Positions 1 to 9,538 of a stretch of 64,000 nucleotides of DNA are shown piece after piece; position 1 is the first letter of the stretch; the number at the start of each line of letters is the position of its first letter. The stretch spans positions 4,602,501-4,666,500 of the forward strand of contig NZ_LT629758.1 of assembly GCF_900104725.1 (NCBI RefSeq). The letters are read 5' to 3'. Made by a program: the position numbers and the translations under genes. The DNA is from Actinoplanes derwentensis (GTDB lineage Bacteria > Actinomycetota > Actinomycetes > Mycobacteriales > Micromonosporaceae). The notes below the pieces were generated by a model. The model was given only the letters and a program-made list of their open reading frames with translations, did no database searches and was not told the DNA's origin.

Positions 1-813
1 ACCACCGTCCCGCGGATGACCGCGGGCGCCGCCGAGACCGGCTGGCGGCAGGTCACCGACGCGGTGCACGCGGCCGGCGGGCACATCGCCGCCCAGCTCT
101 GGCACCTGGGCAGCGAGCGCCGCCCGGTGGACGGTGTCGAGGCGTGGACTCCGTCCGGTGCCGGCGGGCACGCCATGACCACCGCCGAGATCGACGTGAT
201 CGTCGAGGCGTTCGCCGAAGCCGCCCGGGTCGCGGCCCGCGCCGGTTTCGACGCCGTGGAGATCCACGCGGCCCACGGTTACCTGCTGGACGAGTTCCTG
301 TGGCCGGAGACGAACCACCGCACCGACGCCTTCGGCGGTTCCCCGGCCCGCCGGGCGGCGTTCCCGGCCGAGGTGATCCGGGCGGTCCGCGGCGAACTCC
401 CGGTGATCGTCCGGTTCTCCCAGTTCAAGGAACGCGACCACGGTGCGCGGATCGCGTCCTCCGCCGGCGAGCTGGAGCAGATCCTCACGGTGCTGGCCGA
501 CGCCGGAGCCGACGTCTTCCACGCCTCCCAGCGCCGATTCTGGGAGCCGGCCTTCCCCGGTTCCCCGCGCAACCTGGCCGGCTGGGCCCACGAACTGACC
601 GGCCGTCCCACGATCACCGTCGGCTCGGTGGCTCTGACCCGCGACGTGACTCAGATGTCCCGGCTGCTCGCCGGCCTGGCCCACGGCGAGTTCGACCTGG
701 TGGCGCTGGGGCGCATCCTGCTCGGCAACCCGGACTGGGCCCGCCTGCTGACCGAGAACCGGCTCGCCGAGGTCCGCGACTTCGAGAAGTCTCACGAGGA
801 CACTTACCACTGA
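1..813 (+). CDS. NADH:flavin oxidoreductase / Old Yellow Enzyme family, 5' partial
   Basis: The frame is open from base 1, so about the first quarter of the gene lies outside the window; 270 residues remain. Old Yellow Enzyme (FMN-dependent TIM-barrel) hallmarks are visible: the QLWHLG segment, the active-site stretch GFDAVEIHAAHGYLLDEF followed by TNHRTDAFGG, and the VRFSQF strand. The family reduces activated alkenes with NAD(P)H in the cytoplasm; the substrate cannot be told. It ends 18 bases before the first kinase gene and seems unrelated to it. The family is secure, the specific function is not. Confidence 0.9.
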   Translation, partial: TTVPRMTAGAAETGWRQVTDAVHAAGGHIAAQLWHLGSERRPVDGVEAWTPSGAGGHAMTTAEIDVIVEAFAEAARVAARAGFDAVEIHAAHGYLLDEFLWPETNHRTDAFGGSPARRAAFPAEVIRAVRGELPVIVRFSQFKERDHGARIASSAGELEQILTVLADAGADVFHASQRRFWEPAFPGSPRNLAGWAHELTGRPTITVGSVALTRDVTQMSRLLAGLAHGEFDLVALGRILLGNPDWARLLTENRLAEVRDFEKSHEDTYH

Positions 814-831
814 GGGCACTAGAGTTCGCGC

Positions 832-2445
832 GTGACTTCTCGCCTGCGCCCCGAGGACCCTCGACACCTGGGCCGGTACGAGCTGATCAGCCGCCTCGGC
901 GAAGGCGGCATGGGAGCGGTCTTCCTGGGGCGTGATCCGCAGGGGACGCTGGTCGCCGTCAAGGTGATCAAAGCCGAGTACGCCCGTGACGAGAGTTTCC
1001 GGGCCCGGTTCCGCAGCGAGGTCAACCGGGCCCGCGAGGTGCCCGCGTTCTGCACCGCCGAAGTCCTGGACGCCGACCCCGACCACGAGACGCCCTACCT
1101 GGTCGTCGAATACGTGGACGGGCCCAGCCTGGCCGAGGTGATCCGCGATCAGGGGCCGCTGCGGGGTGGCAGCCTGCACAGTGTCGCGGTCGGGGTGGCG
1201 TCCGCGCTGGTGGCGATCCACAGCGCGGGCATCGTGCACCGCGACCTGAAACCCGCGAACGTGCTGTTCGCCCTCGGCGCGCCGAAGGTGATCGACTTCG
1301 GGATCGCCAAGGCCGTCGAGGCGACCAGCCATCACACCCGCGCGCAGGAGATGGTCGGCACCCTGTCGTACATGTCGCCGGAGAGGTTCGACGCGGGCGC
1401 CGATCAGAATCTGACACCGGCCGCCGACATCTTCGCCTGGGGGGCCGTCGTCGCCTACGCCGCCACCGGCCACAACCCGTTCGCCGCGGACAGCCCGATG
1501 GCCACCGCTGGCCGCATCCTCACCCAGCCGCCGAACCTGACCGGTCTGCCGCCGGCCCTGGCAACCATCGTGGCCCGGGCCCTGGCCAAGGACCCCGCCC
1601 ACCGGCCGACCGCCCGCGAACTGCTCCTGGAACTGACCGCCGGACCGGACAACGGCCCGACGGTCCCGATCGAGATGCGCGCGGACACCCACACCGAACG
1701 GGCCGGTCACCCGCGGCCTCGTGTCATCGCCGCCGCCGCGGTCGCGGTGCTGCTCACGCTCGGTGGCGCCTGGGCGGGCACCCGGCTCGGCCAGAGCGGC
1801 CACCCCAGCGGGTCGGCGCCGCCCTCCTCGGCCGCGCTCAGTCCCGCGCCCACACCCGCCGCCACGGCCGTGCTGTCCGCGAAGGGACTGTTCGACCCGC
1901 TGACCACGGCGGGACTGTGGAACACATTCGCGGGCGGTGACGGCAGCACCTGCCGGTTCGACGGTGGCCTGGTCGTGCGGACCGATTCCGAGGTGACCTG
2001 CGACTCCGGACCGGACCGGGCCTTCAAAGGCGACATACACGTCGAGGTTCAGGCGGAGCTCAGCTCCGAGGCCTGCGCGGTCATCGAGTTCCGTTACAGC
2101 GCCGCCGGCTATGACGGCTACTCGGCACTGGTCTGCGCCACCCACGTCTCCATCCAGTTCCAGAACGACGGCAAGGTCGATCACGCGGACATCCGCAACT
2201 CCGACGACGGCAACCTCCCCGAACTCGACATCGAGGACAATGGCCCGCACTCGATCAAACTCGACGTGGCCGGGGACAACGCCAAGATCTCAGTGGACGG
2301 CAAACGGGTGCTGACCAGCGACCTGTCGCTCGCCGGTTCCTCCGGGGCGCGGCACACCAGCGGCAGAGTCACCTTCGGCGCCATCGTCTTCGGCGGCCCC
2401 GAGATCAAGGTCACCTTCCGTGATGCCCGCATCGCGGTCGGCTGA
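832..2445 (+). CDS. Membrane Ser/Thr protein kinase with extracellular sensor domain (copy 1)
   Basis: A 537-residue PknB/Hanks-type receptor kinase with a GTG start. The N-terminal kinase domain (about 15-270) has a glycine loop LGEGGMGAVF (22-31), catalytic Lys44, HRDLKPAN (136-143), DFG (155-157) and SPE (182-184), so it should be active. One transmembrane helix (about 298-318) and a Pro/Ser/Ala-rich linker lead to a roughly 190-residue outer domain with a beta-rich, lectin-like look and paired Cys residues; its ligand is unknown. The start matches that of the adjacent copy (RPEDPR-LGRYELIS). It is nearly a duplicate of the next gene and lies just upstream of the conflict island, so it may feed signals into it; that link is inferred from position only. 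Confidence 0.93.
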   Translation: MTSRLRPEDPRHLGRYELISRLGEGGMGAVFLGRDPQGTLVAVKVIKAEYARDESFRARFRSEVNRAREVPAFCTAEVLDADPDHETPYLVVEYVDGPSLAEVIRDQGPLRGGSLHSVAVGVASALVAIHSAGIVHRDLKPANVLFALGAPKVIDFGIAKAVEATSHHTRAQEMVGTLSYMSPERFDAGADQNLTPAADIFAWGAVVAYAATGHNPFAADSPMATAGRILTQPPNLTGLPPALATIVARALAKDPAHRPTARELLLELTAGPDNGPTVPIEMRADTHTERAGHPRPRVIAAAAVAVLLTLGGAWAGTRLGQSGHPSGSAPPSSAALSPAPTPAATAVLSAKGLFDPLTTAGLWNTFAGGDGSTCRFDGGLVVRTDSEVTCDSGPDRAFKGDIHVEVQAELSSEACAVIEFRYSAAGYDGYSALVCATHVSIQFQNDGKVDHADIRNSDDGNLPELDIEDNGPHSIKLDVAGDNAKISVDGKRVLTSDLSLAGSSGARHTSGRVTFGAIVFGGPEIKVTFRDARIAVG

Positions 2446-2484
2446 CGTGTGTCCAGGAGAGAGCGTGGGCTTTACAGTGCCCGG

Positions 2485-4107
2485 GTGACTTCACCGCTGC
2501 GCCCCGAGGATCCTCGATACCTGGGCCGGTACGAGCTGATCAGCCGCCTCGGCGAAGGCGGCATGGGAGCGGTCTTCCTCGGTCGCGGCCCGGCCGGGAC
2601 GCTGGTCGCCGTCAAGGTGATCAAAGCCGAGCACGCCCGTGACGAGAACTTCCGGGCCCGGTTCCGCAGCGAGGTCAACCGGGCCCGCGAGGTGCCCGCG
2701 TTCTGCACCGCCGAAGTCCTGGACGCCGACCCCGACCACGAAACGCCCTACCTGGTCGTCGAATACGTGGACGGGCCCAGCCTCGCCGACGTGCTGCGCG
2801 ACCACGGGCCCCTGCGCGGCGGCCGGCTGCACAGTTTCGCCGTCGGAGTGGCGTCCGCATTGGTGGCCATTCACAGCGCCGGCATCATCCACCGCGACCT
2901 GAAACCCGCGAACGTGCTGTTCGCCCTCGGTTCCCCGAAGGTGATCGACTTCGGGATCGCCAAGGCCGTCGAGGCGACCAGCCATCACACCCGCGCGCAG
3001 GAGGTGGTCGGCACTCTCTCGTACATGGCCCCGGAGAGACTCGCCCCGGCCACCGGCCAGGAGCTGACTCCGGCTGCCGACATCTTCGCCTGGGGGGCCG
3101 TCGTCGCCTACGCCGCCACCGGCCACAACCCGTTCGCCGCGGACAATCCGATGGCCACCGCCGCCCGCATCCTCACCCGGTCACCTGACCTGAGCGGCCT
3201 GCCGCCCGCCCTGGCCGCGATCGTGGCCCGCGCCCTGGCCAAGGATCCCGCCCACCGGCCGACCGCCCGCGAACTGCTCCTGGAACTGACCGGCGGCTCC
3301 GCCGACAGCCCGACCGACCCGATCGAGATGTGGACAGACACCCCTACCGTCCGGGGCGGCCGACCCGGGCCGAAGAGCCGTGACCGGCGGCGCGTCGCCG
3401 CCGCGGCAGCCGCGGTCGTGCTGCTCGTCGCCGGCGGATCCTGGGCCGGCACGCGACTGGGCGACAGCCACCGCAGTTCGGCGGCCACCGGTGCCGCTCC
3501 CGGCGGCTCCTCGGCCCCGGCGCCCGCGGTGCGGCTGTCCGCGAAGGAGCTCTTCGACCCGCTGACCGCGCCGGCGCTGTGGCGGCCGTTCACCGACGAG
3601 AACGGCGCCACCTGCGATTTCGACTCCGGGCTGGTCATCAAGACCACGTTCATGGCCCAGTGTGACAGCGGTCCCGGTCAGGTCTTCGAGGGCGACACCC
3701 ACATCGAGGTCCGTACGGAGATGACGGTCGACAGCGAGACGATCATCTGGTTCCGTCTGAGCCCCACGGGCAGCGACGGTTACCTGGCGGGCGTCAGCGC
3801 CGAGAACGTCTCCCTGTCCCATGTGAACGACGGCGTGCTGGACTACTCGGAGCAGCTCAACTCGAACCTGGGAACACTGACCAGACTCGACATCGAGGAC
3901 AACGGCGAGCACCTGATCAGCGTGGACGTGGTCGGGCGCACCGCTGAGGTCGCGGTGGACGGCAAGACGATCCTGACCAACGACCTCTCCCTCGGCCGCG
4001 CCGCCGGCCCGCGCCACACCAGCGGCCGGGTCACCTTCGGCGCTTCCGGAGGCACCGGCGACGCCGTCACGGTCACCCTCAGAGACGCCCACGTCACGGT
4101 CCCCTGA
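2485..4107 (+). CDS. Membrane Ser/Thr protein kinase with extracellular sensor domain (copy 2)
   Basis: A 540-residue paralogue of the preceding kinase with the same layout: kinase domain with intact P-loop, Lys, HRDLKPAN and DFG motifs, one transmembrane helix near residue 310, and an outer beta-rich domain. The GTG at 2485 is chosen because it aligns with the start of copy 1; an upstream frame from 2449 would add 12 unmatched residues. The kinase halves are close to identical, including long runs of identical DNA (for example about 2527-2790 against 880-1140), while the outer domains have diverged strongly. This indicates recent tandem duplication or gene conversion with selection for a new ligand. 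It ends 308 bases before the next gene. Confidence 0.92.
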   Translation: MTSPLRPEDPRYLGRYELISRLGEGGMGAVFLGRGPAGTLVAVKVIKAEHARDENFRARFRSEVNRAREVPAFCTAEVLDADPDHETPYLVVEYVDGPSLADVLRDHGPLRGGRLHSFAVGVASALVAIHSAGIIHRDLKPANVLFALGSPKVIDFGIAKAVEATSHHTRAQEVVGTLSYMAPERLAPATGQELTPAADIFAWGAVVAYAATGHNPFAADNPMATAARILTRSPDLSGLPPALAAIVARALAKDPAHRPTARELLLELTGGSADSPTDPIEMWTDTPTVRGGRPGPKSRDRRRVAAAAAAVVLLVAGGSWAGTRLGDSHRSSAATGAAPGGSSAPAPAVRLSAKELFDPLTAPALWRPFTDENGATCDFDSGLVIKTTFMAQCDSGPGQVFEGDTHIEVRTEMTVDSETIIWFRLSPTGSDGYLAGVSAENVSLSHVNDGVLDYSEQLNSNLGTLTRLDIEDNGEHLISVDVVGRTAEVAVDGKTILTNDLSLGRAAGPRHTSGRVTFGASGGTGDAVTVTLRDAHVTVP

Positions 4108-4415
4108 CGCCGAGCCCGTATTCCGCCGGCGACAGAAGAACCGGCGACAGTAACGCCACTGCAGTGGGAATCTCTCATCCTTTTGGGCGACTTAACCCAT
4201 TGTCGACCGAACGTACCATCATTGCTTGCGAACGTACTGCGGCTCAGCGTCCGCACAGGGCATCGGAAGCCACCATCGGTCACTGTCTTCCGTGGACCTC
4301 GCTCGACAGAATTCCAGGCAGGGCGCAAGCCGTGCGGCAATACGCCAGATGTCCTTCTCGATGTCGGCCGCGGACGGTAAACCCTTCCTCCTGAGGCCAA
4401 ACATGTGAGGACCCG
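4108..4415 (+). other. Intergenic region upstream of the conflict operon
   Basis: These 308 bases carry no convincing gene: short open frames overlap in several phases and none has a good ribosome site. A 10-base direct repeat CCGGCGACAG occurs at 4126-4135 and 4141-4150. The stretch around 4160-4240 is less GC-rich than its surroundings and is the natural place for the promoter of the long operon beginning at 4416. No -10/-35 pair can be assigned with confidence. Confidence 0.4.
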
Positions 4416-5192
4416 ATGGCGCAACGCCCGTTCAGTTCGTTGATCGTCTTTTTGGATATCGCGGAGTTCGGAAAGCGCCCGGATTCCGTGGCGGCGGAAC
4501 TCCGCGAGTCGTTGTACAAGATGGTCGGTACCGCGATCAGCGAGTCCGGCTTGACCGCCGACGAACCGGCGATCGAGGACCGCGGCGACGGCATGCTGAT
4601 CCTGCTGCCCCGTACCGGCCCGATCGAGGTCCTCGGCCGTTTCCTTCACGAATTGGAGACCGAGGTGGGACATCGGGCGAAGTCCCGCACGCCCGAGTAC
4701 CGGATGCGTCTGCGGATCGCCGTCAACTCCGGCTTCGTCTGGCACGACGGCAACGGCTGGATCGGCGCCGCGATCAACCACGCGGCGAGGCTGGTGGACT
4801 CCACCGCGGTCCGTGCCGTCCTCGGCGACCACCCGGCCGCGCACATCGCGGTGATCGTCTCGGACGATCTCCATCACGGGGTGATCGCCCAGGGACACGC
4901 CGCGCTCGACGCCGGCGCCTATCGCGAGTGCCGCGTGATCGACAAGGAGGTCGACGCGCGGGCCTGGATCCGGATCCCCACCGCGCCGGCGGGCAGCCCA
5001 CCACCGGCGCCGGACACCGGGGGCCCTGACGACCGGGCCGGCCACCGCGAGCCCGAGGCCCCGGCGAGCGGCATCGGGTCGGTGCGGGCCCAGAACATCG
5101 GCAACGTCTTCGGCGGGCCGGTCCGGGCCCGGGACATCATCGGCACCCAGAACCGGACAGCCGCACCCCGGCCCGAGCGGACCGACCGATGA
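4416..5192 (+). CDS. Nucleotidyl-cyclase-like protein with C-terminal signalling motif
   Basis: 258 residues. The N-terminal half resembles the class III adenylate/guanylate cyclase catalytic domain: metal-binding Asp14 in FLDIAEFG, GDG at 57-59 (Asp58), and Asn121 and Arg125 in INHAARLVD, the transition-state pair. The key residues are present, so nucleotide-cyclising activity is possible, but this sub-family also works as a signalling module in conflict systems and activity is unproven. A Pro/Ala-rich linker ends in IGNVFGGPVRARDIIG (228-243), almost the same peptide as in the N-terminus of the next gene product. ATGA overlap with that gene implies translational coupling. This is the first gene of the apparent operon. 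Confidence 0.8.
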   Translation: MAQRPFSSLIVFLDIAEFGKRPDSVAAELRESLYKMVGTAISESGLTADEPAIEDRGDGMLILLPRTGPIEVLGRFLHELETEVGHRAKSRTPEYRMRLRIAVNSGFVWHDGNGWIGAAINHAARLVDSTAVRAVLGDHPAAHIAVIVSDDLHHGVIAQGHAALDAGAYRECRVIDKEVDARAWIRIPTAPAGSPPPAPDTGGPDDRAGHREPEAPASGIGSVRAQNIGNVFGGPVRARDIIGTQNRTAAPRPERTDR

Positions 5193-7504
5193 CGGCGCCG
5201 GCAGACCCCGAGACCACAGCCCGCCCCGCCCCGCCCGACGGGGCCCCACCACTGCGCCCCACGGGATCGGCCACGCCCAACGGGGCGACCGCACCCACCG
5301 CTCCGCCGTCACCGGCCGGAGACGGTGGCGCCGCCGGCCCGGCCGATCCGTCGCTCGCCGCCAACCGCGGGACCGTCCGCAAAGCCGTCGGAGACGCGGG
5401 GAACATCTCCGACCGGCACAAGCTCACCGAATCGGCGATCGAGGCGCTGTCCATCGGAAACGCGTTCGCCGGTGAGGCGAGCGCGGCCCGGGACATCGTG
5501 GGCTACCAACTCAAGGCGTACTTCGGAACCGGCACCGACATTCGGCCCGGTGAACTGCCACGCCACCTGGTCGAGGCCGCGGAGAAGGCCTACGCCGGCC
5601 GGAAAGAGCTGCTGGCAGTGATCGAGCGGTACACCGACCGCCGCGCCGTGATCATCTGTGCCGACCCGGGACACGGGAAGGTCGCCGCCGCGATCCGGCT
5701 GTTGCGACACCGCGGCGTCCAGAAAATCCTGCTGCTCAACTCGGACGAGAACCTGGAGCGGCTGGAACAGCTCGAGGACGACGCGGGATACATCCTGAGC
5801 GACCCGAGCGAGGCGACCGCATTGAGCGCGTACGCCCTCAGCGCTGTGACGTCCCGGCTGGAGGCCCACCGGGCCCATCTGGTCGTCACCGTGTCCGGCG
5901 AGGCGCTACTAGGCGAGGAGGATCTACTCGACCTGACGGTGCGCCTGCCACCCCCGCCCGCCCGGGTGGAGGCCCTGTTCAGACACCTCGAATGGCGGCT
6001 GCCGGGACACGGCGAACAGTTGCGTGGCGCCGCCGAACTGGCGTCGTTCGTGGCGACGGTCGTGCGCGACGACACTCCGCTGCGCGAGGTCGGCGAACTC
6101 GCCCGGGTGATCTCGGACGTGCAGCGGACCCGCGGGGTGATCGACCTCGACGAGGTCCGCAGGCAGATCGACCGGCGCTCCGAGCTGGCCTTCTCGATCT
6201 GGTTCGACCAACTCGACGCCGAGACCCGGCTGCATTCGGTCGCGCTGGCCGTGCTCAACGGCCTGCCCAGCGAGTTCGTCATGGACGCGGTGCGCCTGCT
6301 GCGCCGCAAGATGGAACCGTCCGTTCCCGGCCTGGTGACCGGCACCGGCAGCGGAGCCGGCACGCCGCTGACCCTGCGGTCCACGATGGACCATTTCAAG
6401 ACCTCGCGCAGCGAACGACTGCACGCGTTGCGGGCCACCATCGAGCGGAGCTCGGTCCGCGGCAAGCACGGCGCCACCCGCGCCGACATCATGCGGTACC
6501 ACGACAAGACGTACGCGGCGCAGGTCCTCCGCCGGGCCTGGGCGGAGTTCACCGCACAACGGGTCGTGCTGGACTGGCTCGGGGATCTGGTCATCAGCAA
6601 GACCGAGCCGGTCCGGGTCTGGGCCGCCACCGCGCTGGGCGTGCTGGCCACCGAGTCCTTCGAGTACGTGAGCAGCGTGGTGCTGGAACGCTGGGCGCGC
6701 AGCGACTCGCCGTGGCGGCGGTCCGCGGCGGCGCACGCCCTGCACGTGCCGGCGGCCGATCCCGAACTCCGGCCGGTGATCCGGCGGATGGTGCGCAGCT
6801 GGCTGAACATGCCCGGCGACGGAGACGACGGCGACTTCGGCATCGACGATCAGGACCCCGATCCGCGGGCCCAGGCGACAGCGGCTCTGGCGTACGGGTT
6901 CAGCCTCGGCCGGAGCGAACCGGACGAGTCCCTGGCCGCGCTGCACCGGCTGGCGCTGGTCGACGACATCCGCGTCGGCGTGGCCGTCGGCGAGAGCCTC
7001 TCCGAGCTGATCCTGCACGACAGCGACCTGCTCGCCGAGCCGATCCTCGCGCTCATCCTGAGTTGGCTGGGCGACTCCGATCGCGAGGCGACCGCGCACC
7101 TGACGTTTCTGATCATGGCGACGAACCTGCTGGTCGACGTGCCGCCGGAGACGCCCGGCGGCCCGGTCACCGGATGGCCGCTGTTGCTGCGGCTCGCCGC
7201 GGTCCACCCCGAGCTGCGCTACGGACTGGCGAGGATCTGGCAGCACCTGCTGGCGGAGAGCGTCTACCTGCCGCAGCAGGGTGACGAGGTGCTGTTCGAG
7301 TGGGCCCGATACGTCGACGCCGACCCCGCCGGCTGCCGGATTCTCGCCGAGATCCTGCGCATGGCCTGTGAGGACGACCCGTTGCTCCGTAACCACCTCC
7401 TGGTGGAGACCGCCAACTGGGCCGAGAGCGAGACCGGGAGACCGACACCGAACGCGGCTCAGGCCGCGCAGACCGAGATCAGCCGTGGAGGGCAGGGTCT
7501 ATGA
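5189..7504 (+). CDS. P-loop NTPase with helical-repeat C-terminus (STAND-like)
   Basis: 771 residues. The first 75 are a disordered Pro/Ala-rich tail. Residues 89-105 carry IGNAFAGEASAARDIVG, matching the motif at the end of the upstream cyclase-like protein. A P-loop-like ADPGHGKV (158-165) has Val where Ser/Thr is usual and is followed by a hydrophobic strand, so nucleotide binding is plausible and hydrolysis uncertain. From about residue 450 the protein is all-helical with HEAT/ARM-like repeats. The layout (N-terminal interaction motif, NTPase, superstructure-forming repeats) is that of STAND/NLR-like conflict regulators. It overlaps both neighbours by four bases. The exact family is not recognised. 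Confidence 0.7.
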   Translation: MTAPADPETTARPAPPDGAPPLRPTGSATPNGATAPTAPPSPAGDGGAAGPADPSLAANRGTVRKAVGDAGNISDRHKLTESAIEALSIGNAFAGEASAARDIVGYQLKAYFGTGTDIRPGELPRHLVEAAEKAYAGRKELLAVIERYTDRRAVIICADPGHGKVAAAIRLLRHRGVQKILLLNSDENLERLEQLEDDAGYILSDPSEATALSAYALSAVTSRLEAHRAHLVVTVSGEALLGEEDLLDLTVRLPPPPARVEALFRHLEWRLPGHGEQLRGAAELASFVATVVRDDTPLREVGELARVISDVQRTRGVIDLDEVRRQIDRRSELAFSIWFDQLDAETRLHSVALAVLNGLPSEFVMDAVRLLRRKMEPSVPGLVTGTGSGAGTPLTLRSTMDHFKTSRSERLHALRATIERSSVRGKHGATRADIMRYHDKTYAAQVLRRAWAEFTAQRVVLDWLGDLVISKTEPVRVWAATALGVLATESFEYVSSVVLERWARSDSPWRRSAAAHALHVPAADPELRPVIRRMVRSWLNMPGDGDDGDFGIDDQDPDPRAQATAALAYGFSLGRSEPDESLAALHRLALVDDIRVGVAVGESLSELILHDSDLLAEPILALILSWLGDSDREATAHLTFLIMATNLLVDVPPETPGGPVTGWPLLLRLAAVHPELRYGLARIWQHLLAESVYLPQQGDEVLFEWARYVDADPAGCRILAEILRMACEDDPLLRNHLLVETANWAESETGRPTPNAAQAAQTEISRGGQGL

Positions 7505-9498
7505 ACAATCAGCCGACGGCGTTGATCGGCAACCCGCAGCCCGTGCCGCGAACGGCACTGGCGAAGCAGGTTCTTCAGCCCAACATCGTGGTCGTCTACG
7601 TGACCGCCGACGGTCACCTGGAGCGCGTCGACGGCGGGCGGACACTCAACCTCGCCGAGGGGTTGTGGTCCCGGTACCGCCACCGGATCGACGTCGACAC
7701 CAGTGACCACGAGATCGAACTGACCATCAACCGGCGGCAGCTCCCGTCGGCCGACCCGGCGTTCCACTTCGAGGCGACGCTGGAGCTCGGCTACCGGGTA
7801 CACGACCCGGTCGAGGTGGTGAAACGCCGGGTCGGCGGGGACGGGCTGGCCGTCGTGCGAACCCGGCTGCTCGAGATCATCCGCCCGATCTGCCGCTCGT
7901 TCGAGATCGGCGGGGTCGGGCAGGCGGAGGCGACGGTCAACTCGCGTTTCCTGCAACCGGTGGTGCTCAGCGAGGGCATCGAGGTGTACCGCTGCCATGC
8001 TCAGCTCGAACTCGACGCCGACGCGGCCCGGCACGCGGCTCAGATGCGGACCGCGTCGCAACAGGGTGTGCTGCAGCACATCGAGCGGCGGGAGCAGATC
8101 GCCGGCGTCCAACTCGAGGGCGACCTCTCCGCCATGCGCGCGCGGTTCGAAACCGATCAGCTCCGTCACCGGGTCGAAGCGATCGAGGCGCTCAACATCG
8201 ACGAGCACCGGCTGCTGGAGCTGTTCATCGCGCAGAACCCGAACAACGCCGCCGAGGCCATCAATCTGCTCAACCAGAAGGATCAGGCCCGTCTCCAGCG
8301 CGAGGACCTGCAGAACGAGGCGATGCTCAAGAGGTTCGAGTTCCTGATCGCCAACAACCTGCTCAACGGAGCGCAACGGACCTGGATCATCGGCATACTC
8401 ACGAACCAGGTCGCACCGGGCGGGACCCCGGCGATCACCGTTGGCGGGCCTCATTCGGGCGCCGGCCGGGCGGCTCTGCCCGCGGGCAACGGCGGCGCAC
8501 CGTCGGCGTCTCCGGTCGTGACCGGCCCGGCGATCCGGCAACAGCCCGCCGCCTCCGCTCCGGCCTCCGATCGCGAACGCGGCGTCATCCGGCTCGGCCC
8601 GCCCGCCGTGCCCACCCAAGCCGCTCCGCCGCCGCAGTCCGCCCCGCCCGCCCCGCAGCCCGCGCCCACCCCACAGCCGGCCCACTCGCCGCAACCGGCT
8701 CGGCGGCCGGCGACCCGGCCCGCGGCGCGACCGTCCACGGAGACCCCGTCCACGCGGATGCGGCTGCCCCGGTCACCGGAACCGCTGAGCCCAGAGCCGG
8801 CTCCGGCTCCGGCAATGCCCGAGGCCGGCACCGGCGGTTCGGTTCACCCGATCTACCTGGTCCTCGACCGGTCGGCCGCGGCCGCGCCCTGGGCTGCCCA
8901 GTCGGACGCGGGCCTCGCCGGGCTCGTCCAGCAGCTCGGCGCACAGCACCGGGGCTCCGCCGGGGTCCACCTGTCGGTCATCGGTTTCGGCGACACCGCC
9001 CGAATTCTCTCCCCGCTCGGTCCGGTCACACCCGGAACCACCCTGCCGGACCCGGGCTACGGCGGCACAGCGGACTTCGCAGCGGTCTTCGACAGCCTCC
9101 TACAGCGCGTCCCCCTCGACGTGAGCGGGCTCAAGCAGGCGGGATACCGGGTGAACCGGCCGATCGTGTTCTTCCTCAGCGCCTCCCCGCCGGGCAGCGA
9201 CCCGGCCTGGACGTCGGTTCGCGACCGGCTCGCCGACCGGAATGTGCTGCCGGCCGCGCCGACGATGGTGGCCTGCGGGGTGGCGGGGGTCAGCCCCGAC
9301 GCGATCCGCACCGTGGCCACGCGCCCCGAGTTCGGTTTCGTCGCCGACGCGCAGATCGACCCCGCCACCGCGGTCACCGCGTTCTGGCAGTCGGTCACGA
9401 CCAGCCTGGTGTCGTTCGCCACGGCCCTCGCCCGCGGGGAGTCGGCGCTGGCCGTCGCTCCACCGGAGGGTTTCCGGATCGTGGGCGACGAGGTCTGA
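7501..9498 (+). CDS. SPFH-like / vWA fusion protein
   Basis: 665 residues. Residues 20-170 resemble an SPFH (band 7/prohibitin) fold, followed by a charged coiled coil (about 175-295) rich in Glu, Arg and Gln. That arrangement is typical of membrane-scaffold proteins, although no transmembrane helix is evident. A long Pro/Ala linker (about 310-440) leads to a C-terminal von Willebrand A domain. Its MIDAS is degenerate (DRSAA in place of DxSxS), though GGTAD and a later strand-SAS are kept, so metal binding is doubtful. The domain is related to that of the TerY-like protein downstream. It overlaps the preceding gene by four bases; a 40-base gap with a GAGG-type ribosome site follows. Confidence 0.7.
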   Translation: MNNQPTALIGNPQPVPRTALAKQVLQPNIVVVYVTADGHLERVDGGRTLNLAEGLWSRYRHRIDVDTSDHEIELTINRRQLPSADPAFHFEATLELGYRVHDPVEVVKRRVGGDGLAVVRTRLLEIIRPICRSFEIGGVGQAEATVNSRFLQPVVLSEGIEVYRCHAQLELDADAARHAAQMRTASQQGVLQHIERREQIAGVQLEGDLSAMRARFETDQLRHRVEAIEALNIDEHRLLELFIAQNPNNAAEAINLLNQKDQARLQREDLQNEAMLKRFEFLIANNLLNGAQRTWIIGILTNQVAPGGTPAITVGGPHSGAGRAALPAGNGGAPSASPVVTGPAIRQQPAASAPASDRERGVIRLGPPAVPTQAAPPPQSAPPAPQPAPTPQPAHSPQPARRPATRPAARPSTETPSTRMRLPRSPEPLSPEPAPAPAMPEAGTGGSVHPIYLVLDRSAAAAPWAAQSDAGLAGLVQQLGAQHRGSAGVHLSVIGFGDTARILSPLGPVTPGTTLPDPGYGGTADFAAVFDSLLQRVPLDVSGLKQAGYRVNRPIVFFLSASPPGSDPAWTSVRDRLADRNVLPAAPTMVACGVAGVSPDAIRTVATRPEFGFVADAQIDPATAVTAFWQSVTTSLVSFATALARGESALAVAPPEGFRIVGDEV

Positions 9499-9538
9499 GG
9501 AGCGAGAACGTGTCTTCCTTCGTCGAGGTGAGCCCCCC

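Noticed and set aside
4164..4408. Small overlapping open frames upstream of the conflict operon
   Set aside because: Four frames overlap in both directions, none has a ribosome site or protein-like composition.
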